DNA of 64,000 bases from Bryobacterales bacterium (GTDB taxonomy: Bacteria > Acidobacteriota > Terriglobia > Bryobacterales > Bryobacteraceae): contig JAEUQE010000006.1 in assembly GCA_016789785.1 (NCBI GenBank), positions 1 to 64,000 on the forward strand, written 5' to 3'. The position numbers and the translations under genes are program-made. The notes under the pieces are model-generated. The model had not been told where the DNA came from and ran no database searches. It was given only the letters and a program-made list of their open reading frames with translations. Shown piece after piece: positions 54,428 to 63,570 of this stretch. How positions within the stretch are numbered: position 1 is the stretch's first letter; every line of letters begins with the position of its first letter.

Positions 54428-55393
54428 TCAAAGAAGACGGCATCGGTAGAAGCAAGTGCTTAAGACCTTGCTCAGAGGTATCGCACCCGTCGCAACCGTT
54501 TCCAGATGCTCCCGCTCCACTGCGACGATCGTGCGTCTATCGCGCAGAGCCGTTCGTATCTCCGACGCTGCATCTTTCGTAAGGTGAGCAGTCGTGATCA
54601 CAAATCCTCCCCGCAGCCCCTTGGTTTGCAGCTTCGACCCGAAATCCCGGATCATGGATGCATCCACCGCTTCCGAACGGTTCTTGCACTCGACCACAAA
54701 CGGGTCGCTCAAATTCCGCCAGAAACCTTCACCATCGTTGCTGAAGGCCAAGTCTATCTCCTCCGCCAAGGTACGAATGTTCCGACCTATGGTGCGCAGG
54801 CCGGGAATGCTTAGAAACATGTACTCGGCGAGGTTCTCCAGTGCGCGACCTTTGTTGGCGTTTGACTCTGCAGTCAAGGCCGCATCATAAAGCAACTTGA
54901 AGTTCCTCACGTCAAAATGCTCGACCGCCTCCATCGTGCCTTTGGTCACAACCGCAATGCGGACGCTTCCGTCCCTCAAATGCCCGAGAATCCAATCGTC
55001 CTCTACGCCTAAGCGCGACAGCACAGACGCTACCCGCCATCGAGTAACTCCGCCATGACTCTTCAACACCCGTGCGAGAACCTGGACACTCTGCTCCGAC
55101 TCCGACCGAAACGCTTCCACCATATTCAGTGTCCGAAGCACAAGTGGTTCGTCCCCGCACTCAAGCAGATCCAAGAGCAGTCTCGCGAGCTGCGGCGCAA
55201 CCGAGGAGCCCTCCAGCGTTCGGATCGCTTCCTCCAAGTCGCCGCTTCCGGACTCATCGGACTGCGACCACCAATGTACAAGGTCCCCCAGAATCTGGGT
55301 CCGCGCATCGAGCGGAACCCCAACCTCATCGGCCAGCAATCGGCACAATGCGGCGATGCGATCTCGGCGGATGCGTTCACCGACGGGCAGCAT
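54428..55393 (-). CDS. HEAT-like plus PD-(D/E)XK (Mrr-type) nuclease, NACHT partner
   Basis: A 321-residue protein. Residues 1-150 are helical repeats of the HEAT type. Residues 185-290 form a restriction-endonuclease-like core: E190 in RALENLAEYMF, D214 in LAEEIDLAF and E235-x-K237 in FVVECKNRSEAVDASMIRDFGSKLQTKGLRGGFVITTAHLTKDA, the Mrr/RecB-like ordering. It should cut DNA. Its ATG lies 17 bp inside the end of the NACHT gene, so the two are translationally coupled. Most bacterial NACHT proteins fuse sensor and effector; here they are on two chains. It might also be a stand-alone restriction enzyme, but the overlap argues for a joint system. Confidence 0.75.
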   Translation of the reverse strand: MLPVGERIRRDRIAALCRLLADEVGVPLDARTQILGDLVHWWSQSDESGSGDLEEAIRTLEGSSVAPQLARLLLDLLECGDEPLVLRTLNMVEAFRSESEQSVQVLARVLKSHGGVTRWRVASVLSRLGVEDDWILGHLRDGSVRIAVVTKGTMEAVEHFDVRNFKLLYDAALTAESNANKGRALENLAEYMFLSIPGLRTIGRNIRTLAEEIDLAFSNDGEGFWRNLSDPFVVECKNRSEAVDASMIRDFGSKLQTKGLRGGFVITTAHLTKDAASEIRTALRDRRTIVAVEREHLETVATGAIPLSKVLSTCFYRCRLL

Positions 55394-57185
55394 TCGCCAA
55401 TTCCTCCGTTATCTGTGCAACCAAACTCGCGCGCCCGTGGCCCTCCAGCCAGGCAAGAGCCAGCCGAACCACTTCGCCGTAGTAATCGTCGAAGAAGTGC
55501 TCTACGATGAACGCTCGGGCGTCGTTTGCATTCAACGAGGCGATGGCCCGAGCTGCAAAGTACTCCTGGAAAGATTTGTGTACGAAGGCGTAGTGTCCGG
55601 GATCAGACTCGACCAGGATTCCTGAACGCGCAACGAACATACCGAGCGCCCGAGTGACGTCAGACTCCGTCAACTTCCCTGCAGGAGCGCCGCGTTGCGC
55701 AAGCGCTATCGCCTCCTCGCGTGATACAACGACAACACGCTGCTTCAGCATGCCAAACGCGATAGCGCTCAGGACTGTCTCCATCGCGTAGTCACTCAAC
55801 GCGCTACCGAGCGTGTGAGACAGGCTGCGCGCCATATCCCAGGACGACAAGAGCGTCCGGGCTGCAACATCATAGATTTCGACCCGCCTGGCCGGAAGCC
55901 GAAAGCCCTGTCTATGCAGAAACGCCAGAACGGTCATCAGCATTGGATTGCCAGCGAGCGCCCGAATCTCAGGATTGCCCTGAACCATCTGGAGCAGTTC
56001 ATTCGCCTGCGCCTGCGGCTCGGCGGAAAGCGAGAGATCGCGCGTTACTGCCGCAGACCAAAGCGAGGCAAACTGGCTGATCTGAGTGTCGGACCAAGGC
56101 GAGATCTCGTATGCAGGAAGACTATCGGAGAAGGTGCTCACGCCACTGTTTCTTGTCGCCACAACGACACGGAGCAGGGGTCGTCGCTGACAAAAGCCGA
56201 TGATTCCTCTGGTGACGGATTCCCGCATGCCTGGCGAATCGATCTCATCGAAGCCGTCCAACAACAGAACCGCTGTACCCGATCCCAGTGCCTCCTTAAT
56301 CACCGGCACGAATTTCGGGTCCATCCGTTCGCGCGCGAAGGCGTATACTAGCGATTCCACATCGCTGTCATCGCGAATCAACCCCTCGCGAGCGAATGAA
56401 AGGGGTACCAAAACCGGTACGGCCTCCATCGACCGGGCATAGGCGAGAGCGATTTGTTTCAGCAGAACCGTCTTGCCGCATCCCGGCGGTCCCGTTAGGA
56501 CCCATTGGCGAACCGAAGCTAAGACCTCTTGCCATGAGACCTGGCTCACCTTCGCCGATTTCTGATCGCCATACGGAACCAGCGAGGGATCCACAAAGAT
56601 TTCTTGGAGCCCAACCCCATGTGTCCCGGAGGTTCGGGCAAGCCCTGCGAATGAGATGGTTCCGTACAGCGAAGCGACATATGCACGGTAACTCTCCTCC
56701 ACTGAATCGGCCTCTGAGGGCCACCGGGTCAGGAATCGTCTGGTCACCAGCGCCTCAAGATCTTCCTTGACTGCCGCCTCAAGTTCTCCGAGGGACCGAA
56801 ATCGCGGTCGCCGCAGGTCACCGCCCTCGAACGCTTCAGCGCGATGTAGAAACGCCAGTTGCACATTGTCCGGCTCAATGCCGTCCTTGACGTAGATCAG
56901 GATGTCCTTGCCGGCCTCCCGCGCCTTTTGCAGCTCGAATTCCGTCACCGACACGTCGAGTTGCGGCGGCTTGTAGCCATAGCGTGACCCATACAATCCG
57001 AGGAAAATGTCACATTCCTCAACAGCACGTGCCAGTGATTCACTGACGGTCCGGTCGCTAACGCCTATGGCTTCTGCGTGGAGCGTTTCGAATTGCAATT
57101 CGCTGATCGCTCGCGCGGCGGTCTGTCGCTCGCTCGCCAAATCTGAAAATGTGCTGCTGATGAAAACTTTGAGTCGTTTCTTCAT
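55377..57185 (-). CDS. DUF4062-NACHT STAND ATPase (defence-like)
   Basis: A 602-residue protein starting at the ATG at 57185 (MKKRLKVFISSTFSDLASERQ), an N-terminus typical of DUF4062; a longer frame goes to 57260. Residues 5-125 are the DUF4062 (TIR-related) domain. The NACHT ATPase has Walker A LTGPPGCGKTVLLKQIA near residue 232, Walker B TAVLLLDGFDEID near 304 and sensor VVATRNSG near 341. Residues 390-600 are helical (winged-helix/superhelical), with no TPR, WD40 or LRR repeat array, so the C-terminal sensor is short. It is followed by the coupled nuclease gene. Such ATPases oligomerise on detecting a phage trigger. It lies between two tail genes. Confidence 0.78.
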   Translation of the reverse strand: MKKRLKVFISSTFSDLASERQTAARAISELQFETLHAEAIGVSDRTVSESLARAVEECDIFLGLYGSRYGYKPPQLDVSVTEFELQKAREAGKDILIYVKDGIEPDNVQLAFLHRAEAFEGGDLRRPRFRSLGELEAAVKEDLEALVTRRFLTRWPSEADSVEESYRAYVASLYGTISFAGLARTSGTHGVGLQEIFVDPSLVPYGDQKSAKVSQVSWQEVLASVRQWVLTGPPGCGKTVLLKQIALAYARSMEAVPVLVPLSFAREGLIRDDSDVESLVYAFARERMDPKFVPVIKEALGSGTAVLLLDGFDEIDSPGMRESVTRGIIGFCQRRPLLRVVVATRNSGVSTFSDSLPAYEISPWSDTQISQFASLWSAAVTRDLSLSAEPQAQANELLQMVQGNPEIRALAGNPMLMTVLAFLHRQGFRLPARRVEIYDVAARTLLSSWDMARSLSHTLGSALSDYAMETVLSAIAFGMLKQRVVVVSREEAIALAQRGAPAGKLTESDVTRALGMFVARSGILVESDPGHYAFVHKSFQEYFAARAIASLNANDARAFIVEHFFDDYYGEVVRLALAWLEGHGRASLVAQITEELANAARR

Positions 57186-57395
57186 TTCGGCTCGCGATGC
57201 CTCTTGGAACTTCCGTACTTCCGTTTGTACATCTAGGGACGGCCTGCAAGCAACGAGCAAGGGCCCCAGCTCCGGTGCTGGTTGGTCGCTCGCCGAGAGT
57301 GAAGGCCCGCCGAGGCCATCACTCGATAGGGTAGACGGCTAGCATTCATCATCGTGCTGAAGCGGAAAGACCCTCGGACCAGTCTCAAGACAGCC

Positions 57396-60300
57396 TCAAG
57401 TTTGGATCACCACGGTCAGATCGCTGCCCGGGTCGGGCGAGGCAACAGAGAGGATATCGAACGCAAGAGCATCGCCTTCGTGCAGGATCGGCGTGGGCCA
57501 TATGGTCGGACGCACGTTCTCGCCAGCAGCGTGGTCGTTTGCGAAGATCGCGTCGAAGGTCTGGTTGTCCGGGTCTGCGGCGAGCACCTGCACGTATTCC
57601 TCATTCGCGGTGCCAAGCCCTACGTGAACGAATTCGCCGACTTCGATTCCGAGACGGTTCGCGCCGTATGATGCGATCTGCACCGTCTGCGGCGATCCGC
57701 TCGCAGTGACCGCTTGCGCGAGCGCGATGCCGTAGTCGTTGTATGGTAGCCTTCGCGTCTCGGGTGTCCCGTAGCCGTCGTTGTTCACCAGGAAGTCGTA
57801 GGTGTTCTTGTACGCGGTGGGCAGCGCCTGGGCGATCCCCATGTACTCCAGCGGTTGCCACGTCGCACCGTCGTCGCGGCTGAACTTCACCAGATAGGCG
57901 CTCTGGCCGTCGCTCGTGCCCTGCTGGACATAGGCGAATACGCATCGGATCGAAGCTGCGTCGTGGACCTTCATCGGGATCGCCACGTTCTCCTGGGCAG
58001 AGAGAGGGCCCTGGATCTGGAACGTGTAGGCACCGCCCGAGCACGTTCGGTCGCCAGGCATGTACGGCTCATTGTGATGCGATAGCGGGAACACAGTGAA
58101 CGGACCGTAGCCGAAGTGGTTTGCCACGCCGACCAGCGCAGCCACGATGCAAGCGGATGGAAGCGTCGCCACGATCCTGGGCGGCAGCCCTGGCGTCCGG
58201 AAGAAGCCCCTCTTCACGGCCATCGTGAAGAGTTTCATGTCGAGCTTGTAGAACCGGATGCCGGCGAGATGCGGGCAGCGGAACGTTCCGAAGGTGGCGT
58301 AGCCCGGATCGACGCCTGGATAGGCGCGCTGGATCTGGAACGGGCCGGTCGAGACAACATCTCCCGTATCTCCAGGGCCAACGATCTGAGCGCACTCGTA
58401 GGAGCGCCGGCCGGAGTGGTTCGCGTCCGCTGCCTCGTCGTTGAACACGATGAAGTCGCCGACCCGGAACGCGTGTGACGTGTCCGGGTTCACGGCGCAG
58501 TTGACCGTCACTGGATCGGTGCTCGCGTCGATGCCGGTATCGAGGCTGGCCCACAGATCCGTGGCGAGTTCATCCACGTAGTACAGCCCCATGGCGATCT
58601 CGGTCGCGCCCGCGATGTTCTGGTTGCCGGCAGCGTCGGGTTGGATCTCAATGTCATCCACAGCGAACGAGCCATAATCCGTGAGCTTGGGAGTGCCGGT
58701 GACGATGCCAGGAACGCCCGTATCGTAAAAGATCTCGTCAGGCACCGGCGAGGCCTCCACATCCGCTGGCTTTGGGCCGTCGACTAAGTCGTACATCGAA
58801 TCCGTCGTGGTGCGCCCTTGGATGTCGATCGAGTAGTCCCGGTTGAGTTTCCACCCGGTGACCCGGAACTCCCCGGAGCCGTTCGGCATGTCGGTGTGGG
58901 CCATCGAGCAGACCATCCCCGGCTCTGTATTGAGCGCGAGTACTGTGGTCCGGAAAGAGATCAAGCGCGCGGCTTTCCATTCCGGTGCGCTGATCCCGCC
59001 CAACTCCTCGCGAAGCCGCGTGCTGATGGTCCGCGCCGCTTGCGACTTCGAGAACGTGCCGCATAGGTTCACCTGCGCCTTCAGGAACAGCGGGCCGGCA
59101 TCCGCGCCAATGCGTGTGGCGTAGTCGATGTCGTAAACCGCGACCGAGTTGTTGACGAACTGGTAATCCTGGTCCGCGAAGTTTGCCGTGAGGTGGTTGA
59201 AAGAGGGCTTCAGCGGAGCCAACTGGAGCGACTGGAACAGGATGTTGCCGGCGGTGAAAGCCTCCACTGTGCTGCTGTTCACGCGGATGCCGATCTTGAG
59301 CTTGCCGAAGGCGAACGTGTAGTAACCCAGGCAGTTCATCAACACTTCCTGGAGCCAGTCGCGGAGTGGCTTTTCCTCTTGGAGCACGCCGCGGAATTTG
59401 AACTGCGTTTCGCTGCCGGAACCCACCAGCTTGGTGACCGACTCGTTGCAAATCGAGGCTGCCGCGATCGTGGCGTCCACGTCGAACAGCGTCTCGGCGA
59501 GGTCCAACTGCTCAGTAGTGGCGCCCGCGCCCAATCGCAGGCCACGCGCGCGGAGCAGCATGTTGACAGCGATCCATACCGGGTTCGTCAGTGCGGGCCC
59601 GAACGTCCGGACGCCTGGCGACGTCCACACCCATCCGCTCATCCCCTGGAGCACGTTGGCGATCATGGCGTGGTCGCCTGGCTTCGACAGTTGCAGTCCC
59701 TTTGCGTCCGACCTGCGGATTACGATGAACGCGGTTCCGGCCGCGAAATTGTCCTTGTAGGTCGAGTTGCCGGAATAGACCTTCCGCCAGTCGCCGCCCG
59801 TGGTATTGCCGGATTGATCGAGCGAGAAGAAGTCCGTCGCACCGGCCGGATCGGTGCCGAGGCACTGGCGCAGGCCGAAGTTGTTCGTGGGATAGCCGTG
59901 ATGCGCCTGGCCATCCAGCGTGCTGCCGACGAACGTCTCCGCGGTGCCGTCGCCGTCCAGGTCCTCGTAATGAGGAGCAGTGTAGGCGATGATCGGCCCT
60001 TCGCCGACGATCCCCAGTGCTTCGTAGAAATCGCTCTCGTCGCGGCCTGCCGCGATCTTGCAGTTCACCGGCATCTCGGCGTCGGTGTAGATCTCGGGCA
60101 CGATCTGGTCGTAGATCGAATCCGCGACAAGCGACGTGCTGGTGATGTTGGCCCGGTTGAAGCCCCACACGCCGGTCGAGTTGTCCTTGATCCGGACGCC
60201 CTGCGGTTCGGCAATGATGCCGCCGTAGTAACGCTTCATGTTGTGCGCGAGGCAGCCATTGGCGGTCTCGTAGCCCTTATCGCACTTCGTCGCGTCGGCA

Positions 60301-61256
60301 CTCGGGAAATGGACCAGCTCGAGCGAGCCGGACTGGGCGTAGGGGCAGGCCTGCGAGTCGAAGACCTTCCAACAGGTGCGCGAGATCTTTCGCGTCGGAT
60401 AGGGCAGGTTCAGTTCGTACAGGCCATCTGCGGCAGTGACCTTGAATTCCGGTCCCGAGTCGAAGGACCAATCGACGATATCGCCCTTCCACAGGTCGAG
60501 TTTGATCAGCGTGCCGACATGCAGGAGCGAGAACTCAATCGAGGCGCGGAACAGGTCCACGTCGTTGACGAGGCCCCGCATGACGCGATCGGCGTTGCCA
60601 AACGCGAACGTCGCCTGGTCTGCCTCGTTCCCCATGCTCTGCGAGATACCGTCGAAGTCCAGGAGGCGCGGCAGGTACAACTGCGCGCCGACGGTGCATC
60701 GCCGGTCGGAGAGGTAGATGGCCGGATACCCGCCCTGGAGAGGCTGGATCTTGATGAGCGGGATCATCTGCTGCACCTGCGGCAGCAGTGCGTCCTTGAG
60801 CGCCTGGGTCGGGAACCGCGTCACGATCGTGATCGGCGAGTAGGTGGGCGAACTCGACGGGATCTCGACGAGCGTGATGCCGACGCTGCACACCCAGTCG
60901 GCGACCATCTCCCAGGCGAGAGGCTCGTTGGCGAACCGGCAGGTGTAGGCCGTGGTGCCGTTGCCATCGTCGTCGGGCGCGTTGTAGGTGAACGCGCCAT
61001 ACGGGCCGTACTTCGACTCCCAGAAGTTGCGGAAGGCAATCCGCTGCGAATCATTCATCCATTGGCGGCGCACGGTGAAGCGCTTCGCGCCGTTGCCGAG
61101 GAGAAATCGCTGCTCGATCTTCGCGTTGCCGGAACCAAATTGATGGATGGCCACGTCCGGACGGTGCGCGCGGCCGTACGGGTAGTCCGAGACGATGGGA
61201 AACGTGCCAGACGCAACGATCTCCGGAACCTCGATGTTGCCGATGTAGTCAGGCAT
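57396..61256 (-). CDS. Phage tail tip/hub protein with gpL-like four-Cys motif
   Basis: A 1286-residue tail protein. Residues 50-110 (KRFTVRRQWMNDSQRIAFRNFWESKYGPYGAFTYNAPDDDG) resemble lambda gpM/DUF2460-type minor tail proteins. Residues 190-330 resemble gpL/DUF2163: LKLDLWKGD-like strand followed by TCWKVFDSQACPYAQ and KCDKGYETANGCLAHN, four Cys that in the family hold an iron-sulfur cluster. After about 540 a gpJ/hub-like part begins (LLRARGLRLGAGATTEQLDLAETLFDVDAT, LRDWLQEVLMNCLGYYTFAFGKLKIGIR). It probably forms the tip of a long non-contractile tail and joins host binding to DNA ejection. Gene fusion of M/L- and J-like parts is unusual. Confidence 0.75.
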   Translation of the reverse strand: MPDYIGNIEVPEIVASGTFPIVSDYPYGRAHRPDVAIHQFGSGNAKIEQRFLLGNGAKRFTVRRQWMNDSQRIAFRNFWESKYGPYGAFTYNAPDDDGNGTTAYTCRFANEPLAWEMVADWVCSVGITLVEIPSSSPTYSPITIVTRFPTQALKDALLPQVQQMIPLIKIQPLQGGYPAIYLSDRRCTVGAQLYLPRLLDFDGISQSMGNEADQATFAFGNADRVMRGLVNDVDLFRASIEFSLLHVGTLIKLDLWKGDIVDWSFDSGPEFKVTAADGLYELNLPYPTRKISRTCWKVFDSQACPYAQSGSLELVHFPSADATKCDKGYETANGCLAHNMKRYYGGIIAEPQGVRIKDNSTGVWGFNRANITSTSLVADSIYDQIVPEIYTDAEMPVNCKIAAGRDESDFYEALGIVGEGPIIAYTAPHYEDLDGDGTAETFVGSTLDGQAHHGYPTNNFGLRQCLGTDPAGATDFFSLDQSGNTTGGDWRKVYSGNSTYKDNFAAGTAFIVIRRSDAKGLQLSKPGDHAMIANVLQGMSGWVWTSPGVRTFGPALTNPVWIAVNMLLRARGLRLGAGATTEQLDLAETLFDVDATIAAASICNESVTKLVGSGSETQFKFRGVLQEEKPLRDWLQEVLMNCLGYYTFAFGKLKIGIRVNSSTVEAFTAGNILFQSLQLAPLKPSFNHLTANFADQDYQFVNNSVAVYDIDYATRIGADAGPLFLKAQVNLCGTFSKSQAARTISTRLREELGGISAPEWKAARLISFRTTVLALNTEPGMVCSMAHTDMPNGSGEFRVTGWKLNRDYSIDIQGRTTTDSMYDLVDGPKPADVEASPVPDEIFYDTGVPGIVTGTPKLTDYGSFAVDDIEIQPDAAGNQNIAGATEIAMGLYYVDELATDLWASLDTGIDASTDPVTVNCAVNPDTSHAFRVGDFIVFNDEAADANHSGRRSYECAQIVGPGDTGDVVSTGPFQIQRAYPGVDPGYATFGTFRCPHLAGIRFYKLDMKLFTMAVKRGFFRTPGLPPRIVATLPSACIVAALVGVANHFGYGPFTVFPLSHHNEPYMPGDRTCSGGAYTFQIQGPLSAQENVAIPMKVHDAASIRCVFAYVQQGTSDGQSAYLVKFSRDDGATWQPLEYMGIAQALPTAYKNTYDFLVNNDGYGTPETRRLPYNDYGIALAQAVTASGSPQTVQIASYGANRLGIEVGEFVHVGLGTANEEYVQVLAADPDNQTFDAIFANDHAAGENVRPTIWPTPILHEGDALAFDILSVASPDPGSDLTVVIQT

Positions 61257-61265
61257 GGAGAGGTG

Positions 61266-61538
61266 TTAGCGTTCTTCGACCTTCACAATGAACGAGCGGT
61301 CCTCCGTTCGGCCACCCGTCGTTGTGATCCTGTTGGTTACCCCGTACGACTGGCCCGCCGCGCCGCCGGACAGCCAGACCGTCGCTGCCTTGGTGGTGTT
61401 ACTGTCGGAGACTTTGATCAAGCCAGTCGGGACAATCCACTCGCTTGCGGCGATGGTGTCGGTGTTGAGCCAACGGTTCCAATCGACCGAGTAATCGAGG
61501 ACGGCGTTGGGGTCCTTGGTGTACGTCACGGAGATCAA
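61266..61538 (-). CDS. Phage fibre-tail adaptor-like small protein
   Basis: A 90-residue protein (MISVTYTKDPNAVLDYSVDWNRWLNTDTIAASEWIVPTGLIKVSDSN, VWLSGGAAGQSYGVTNRITTTGGRTEDRSFIVKVEER). The pattern D-Y-S-x-D-W...WL..DTI..S.W, then WLSGG..G..Y..TN.ITT..GR..DRSF.I.V is that of the small beta-sandwich adaptor made with many siphophage tail genes. It overlaps the LamG-like gene by 4 bp and precedes the hub gene by 9 bp. Likely a tail structural or adaptor protein. Confidence 0.7.
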   Translation of the reverse strand: MISVTYTKDPNAVLDYSVDWNRWLNTDTIAASEWIVPTGLIKVSDSNTTKAATVWLSGGAAGQSYGVTNRITTTGGRTEDRSFIVKVEER

Positions 61539-62683
61539 GGATCAATCTTTCTCTTCTCTGGCCGAACGACCAACAGGCGCGACTCCTCGGGAACCATCAG
61601 CGAGCGTGCCTCCGGCCGGATCAGCCACGTTCGCGATGGAGCCATTGCCGGCCTCAGTTGCGCTACGAAGCTTGACGCGCCCGCAATCAGTGCTGCCCGC
61701 GAGAACCCCAGGAACCGCGTTGCGAGCTGGCTGGAGCTTCCCTGAATCTGCGCAGAGCGGGGTTTGCCGATGTGCTTCTCCGAGGTGACCCCGGAGCCGC
61801 CGGCCACCTGCGCATCACGATAGGAGAGTGATGGTCCGTACCAGAAGGCTTGGCGCTTGGCCAGCAGGATGCGCGATCCGGAAACCAGTTGACGCATCTC
61901 CTCCGGATACAGCGCCCGCGTCCACGAGGCGATGCCGAAGATCTCGGCGAACATCCCAGGCGTCGTGGACGACAATGGGAACACGGAGGCGCTACCGGAG
62001 GCACTGCTCGCGCTTGAAATCGTGCTCTGCACAACAAGGACGCCGTTGTGATACACGCTCGCCGTCCCGTTGGTGTCCATCGGAAGAACGAAGGAGATGC
62101 AATTGAGCTTGCGAAAATCGCCGCCGTAGGAGCCCCACTCGAAAGGACCGTACGGCGACGTGCTGTTGCGGAAGATGCATTTGTACTTGCCGGTGCTCGT
62201 TCGCAAACCGACCCACCATCCAGTCGTATAGCTCGTGCTGCAAATCGTCGGAAAGCCCGTGCCGTTCAGCCGATTGATTCGGAACCACACGCAGACGGAA
62301 ATGGTCTTGCCCGTTCCATCCCCGATGTAGGCCGGTGCGTCAGCCATGGAACTGCCGGACCAGCTCACCTGCTCATTACTACAGGCGAGCGCCGCGCCGA
62401 ACGGTGTCGCCACGTTGCCTCCTGATCCGGTCGGGACCGTCAATCCGGAGGGAGCAGCGCCGAACAGCATGCGGCGCTGGAAATAGGCCGGCGAGTATTC
62501 GAACGGAATCGTGGCGCGCCTGGCGTTCAGCCGCCAGGGATTGAACCACATTCTCGGATCACGCGTCGGTAGCCACAGAGCATACAGGCCATTGCCAAGC
62601 GGCGCGTTGAAGTCAGGATACGGTTCGCACACGCCACTCGGGAACAGCGTTTCCGAGGTGGGGTTCAAGGGCAGGCAACGCAT
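61535..62683 (-). CDS. Phage structural protein with LamG/concanavalin-like domain
   Basis: A 382-residue protein. Residues 100-260 have the look of a LamG jelly roll: YIGDGTGKTISVCVWFRINRLNG, TGWWVGLRTSTGKYKCIFRN, LNCISFVLPMDTNGTASVYHNGVLVVQSTI, ending FAEIFGIASWTRALYPEEMRQLV, the usual 'nal.eeei..l' tail. The C-terminus is short and basic. A carbohydrate-binding decoration of the tail or a fibre head is likely. It shares one base with the 158-residue gene upstream and overlaps the adaptor-like gene by ATGA. Confidence 0.7.
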   Translation of the reverse strand: MRCLPLNPTSETLFPSGVCEPYPDFNAPLGNGLYALWLPTRDPRMWFNPWRLNARRATIPFEYSPAYFQRRMLFGAAPSGLTVPTGSGGNVATPFGAALACSNEQVSWSGSSMADAPAYIGDGTGKTISVCVWFRINRLNGTGFPTICSTSYTTGWWVGLRTSTGKYKCIFRNSTSPYGPFEWGSYGGDFRKLNCISFVLPMDTNGTASVYHNGVLVVQSTISSASSASGSASVFPLSSTTPGMFAEIFGIASWTRALYPEEMRQLVSGSRILLAKRQAFWYGPSLSYRDAQVAGGSGVTSEKHIGKPRSAQIQGSSSQLATRFLGFSRAALIAGASSFVAQLRPAMAPSRTWLIRPEARSLMVPEESRLLVVRPEKRKIDP

Positions 62684-63159
62684 CAGACAACCTCGAACTG
62701 CACGCCGCGCCAGAAGGCGATGTTGTCCGTCGCATCGAGCGCAAGGCCACTACGGTTCACTGCGAGCACCCCCCACACTGGCGGCAGCACGTTTCCGAAT
62801 GCCTGCGCGACCGAGAATGGCGGGCTGATCAGAATGCCCGACGCCGGGATATACAGCGATCCGATTTCGCGAATGGAGAGCGTTTCGAGCGTGACCGAAA
62901 CCGGCTCATCTACGCCGGTGACTCCTGCCGGGTAAATCGGAGACGCATCGTCCGCAGCACCCCACGCGAAAAAGTAAACACCGTAGCGATCGCCGAGGCT
63001 GCCCGAAGCGGGCTTGATCTTGAACTGGCAGATGGCGTCAACGTAGCGAGTGTCCTGGTTCTCGACCTTCGCCGAACTTCGGGTCGCGCCGGTAGCGAGT
63101 CCGTTCAGCGTGATGCTGAAGTTGTTGACTGGCCCGAACTGCGTACGGATGGTGGACAC
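62683..63159 (-). CDS. Small phage tail-module protein
   Basis: A 158-residue beta-rich protein (MSTIRTQFGPVNNFSITLNGLATGATRSSAKVENQDTRYVDAICQFKIKPASGSLGDRYGVYFFAWG..., FGNVLPPVWGVLAVNRSGLALDATDNIAFWRGVQFEVV). It resembles small tail-fibre accessory proteins with a 'W..v..N.sG.aL....n...w.gv...v' ending found beside the 127-residue gene in environmental siphophages. It touches the LamG-like gene end to start (one base shared) and follows the next gene by 9 bp. Function not assigned beyond a virion part. Confidence 0.6.
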   Translation of the reverse strand: MSTIRTQFGPVNNFSITLNGLATGATRSSAKVENQDTRYVDAICQFKIKPASGSLGDRYGVYFFAWGAADDASPIYPAGVTGVDEPVSVTLETLSIREIGSLYIPASGILISPPFSVAQAFGNVLPPVWGVLAVNRSGLALDATDNIAFWRGVQFEVV

Positions 63160-63168
63160 GAGCGCCTC

Positions 63169-63552
63169 CTAATCCTGCAGGATTGACAGGTCGTTCTCTC
63201 GAATGATCACGAAGTCGCCGTCGTTTACTGTGGCCGGCGCAGAGAGCGCCCCGCCACCCAGGAAGTTGCCGCCGCTTTGAGCGTCCCAGAGGCCGATGTG
63301 CGTATATGTGCCCGCAGGAACCTGGAAGGAGAGTACGATGCCGTTCCGAACCCGCTTGGAGTTTCCGCTATCATCGACAGGCGTATAGGAGTCCGCCGAC
63401 TGTCGAACGTACGGCCCACCTCCGGCTTCGTTCGCGCCCGTCTTACCCGGATCGGCGCTATGCAGGCTGCACCAGCGGGCAGCAATCGAGAAATCCTGCC
63501 CGAGGAAAGCCTTCTCAAGGATCTTCTGGTCGAGGTAAGCGGAAAACGGCAT
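63169..63552 (-). CDS. Small phage tail-fibre-associated protein
   Basis: A 127-residue protein (MPFSAYLDQKILEKAFLGQDFSIAARWCSLHSADPGKTGANEAGGGPYVRQSADSYTPVDDSGNSKRVRNGIVLSFQVPAGTYTHIGLWDAQSGGNFLGGGALSAPATVNDGDFVIIRE). 'Y...L......P.......W.SL.t..PG..G..E.tg.gY.R' with a 'IGLWDA.sGGnfl.sG.L' second half is a familiar small phage tail protein. It precedes the 158-residue gene by 9 bp and follows the DUF2460-like gene by 18 bp in one operon. Confidence 0.7.
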   Translation of the reverse strand: MPFSAYLDQKILEKAFLGQDFSIAARWCSLHSADPGKTGANEAGGGPYVRQSADSYTPVDDSGNSKRVRNGIVLSFQVPAGTYTHIGLWDAQSGGNFLGGGALSAPATVNDGDFVIIRENDLSILQD

Positions 63553-63570
63553 GCTGCTTTCTCCTGCGGC

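Noticed and set aside
59193..61745. An 850-codon open frame on the plus strand opposite the tail-hub gene
   Set aside because: It is antisense to a well-supported phage gene, has a composition rich in Arg, Val and Asp typical of GC-rich shadow frames, and shows no domain.
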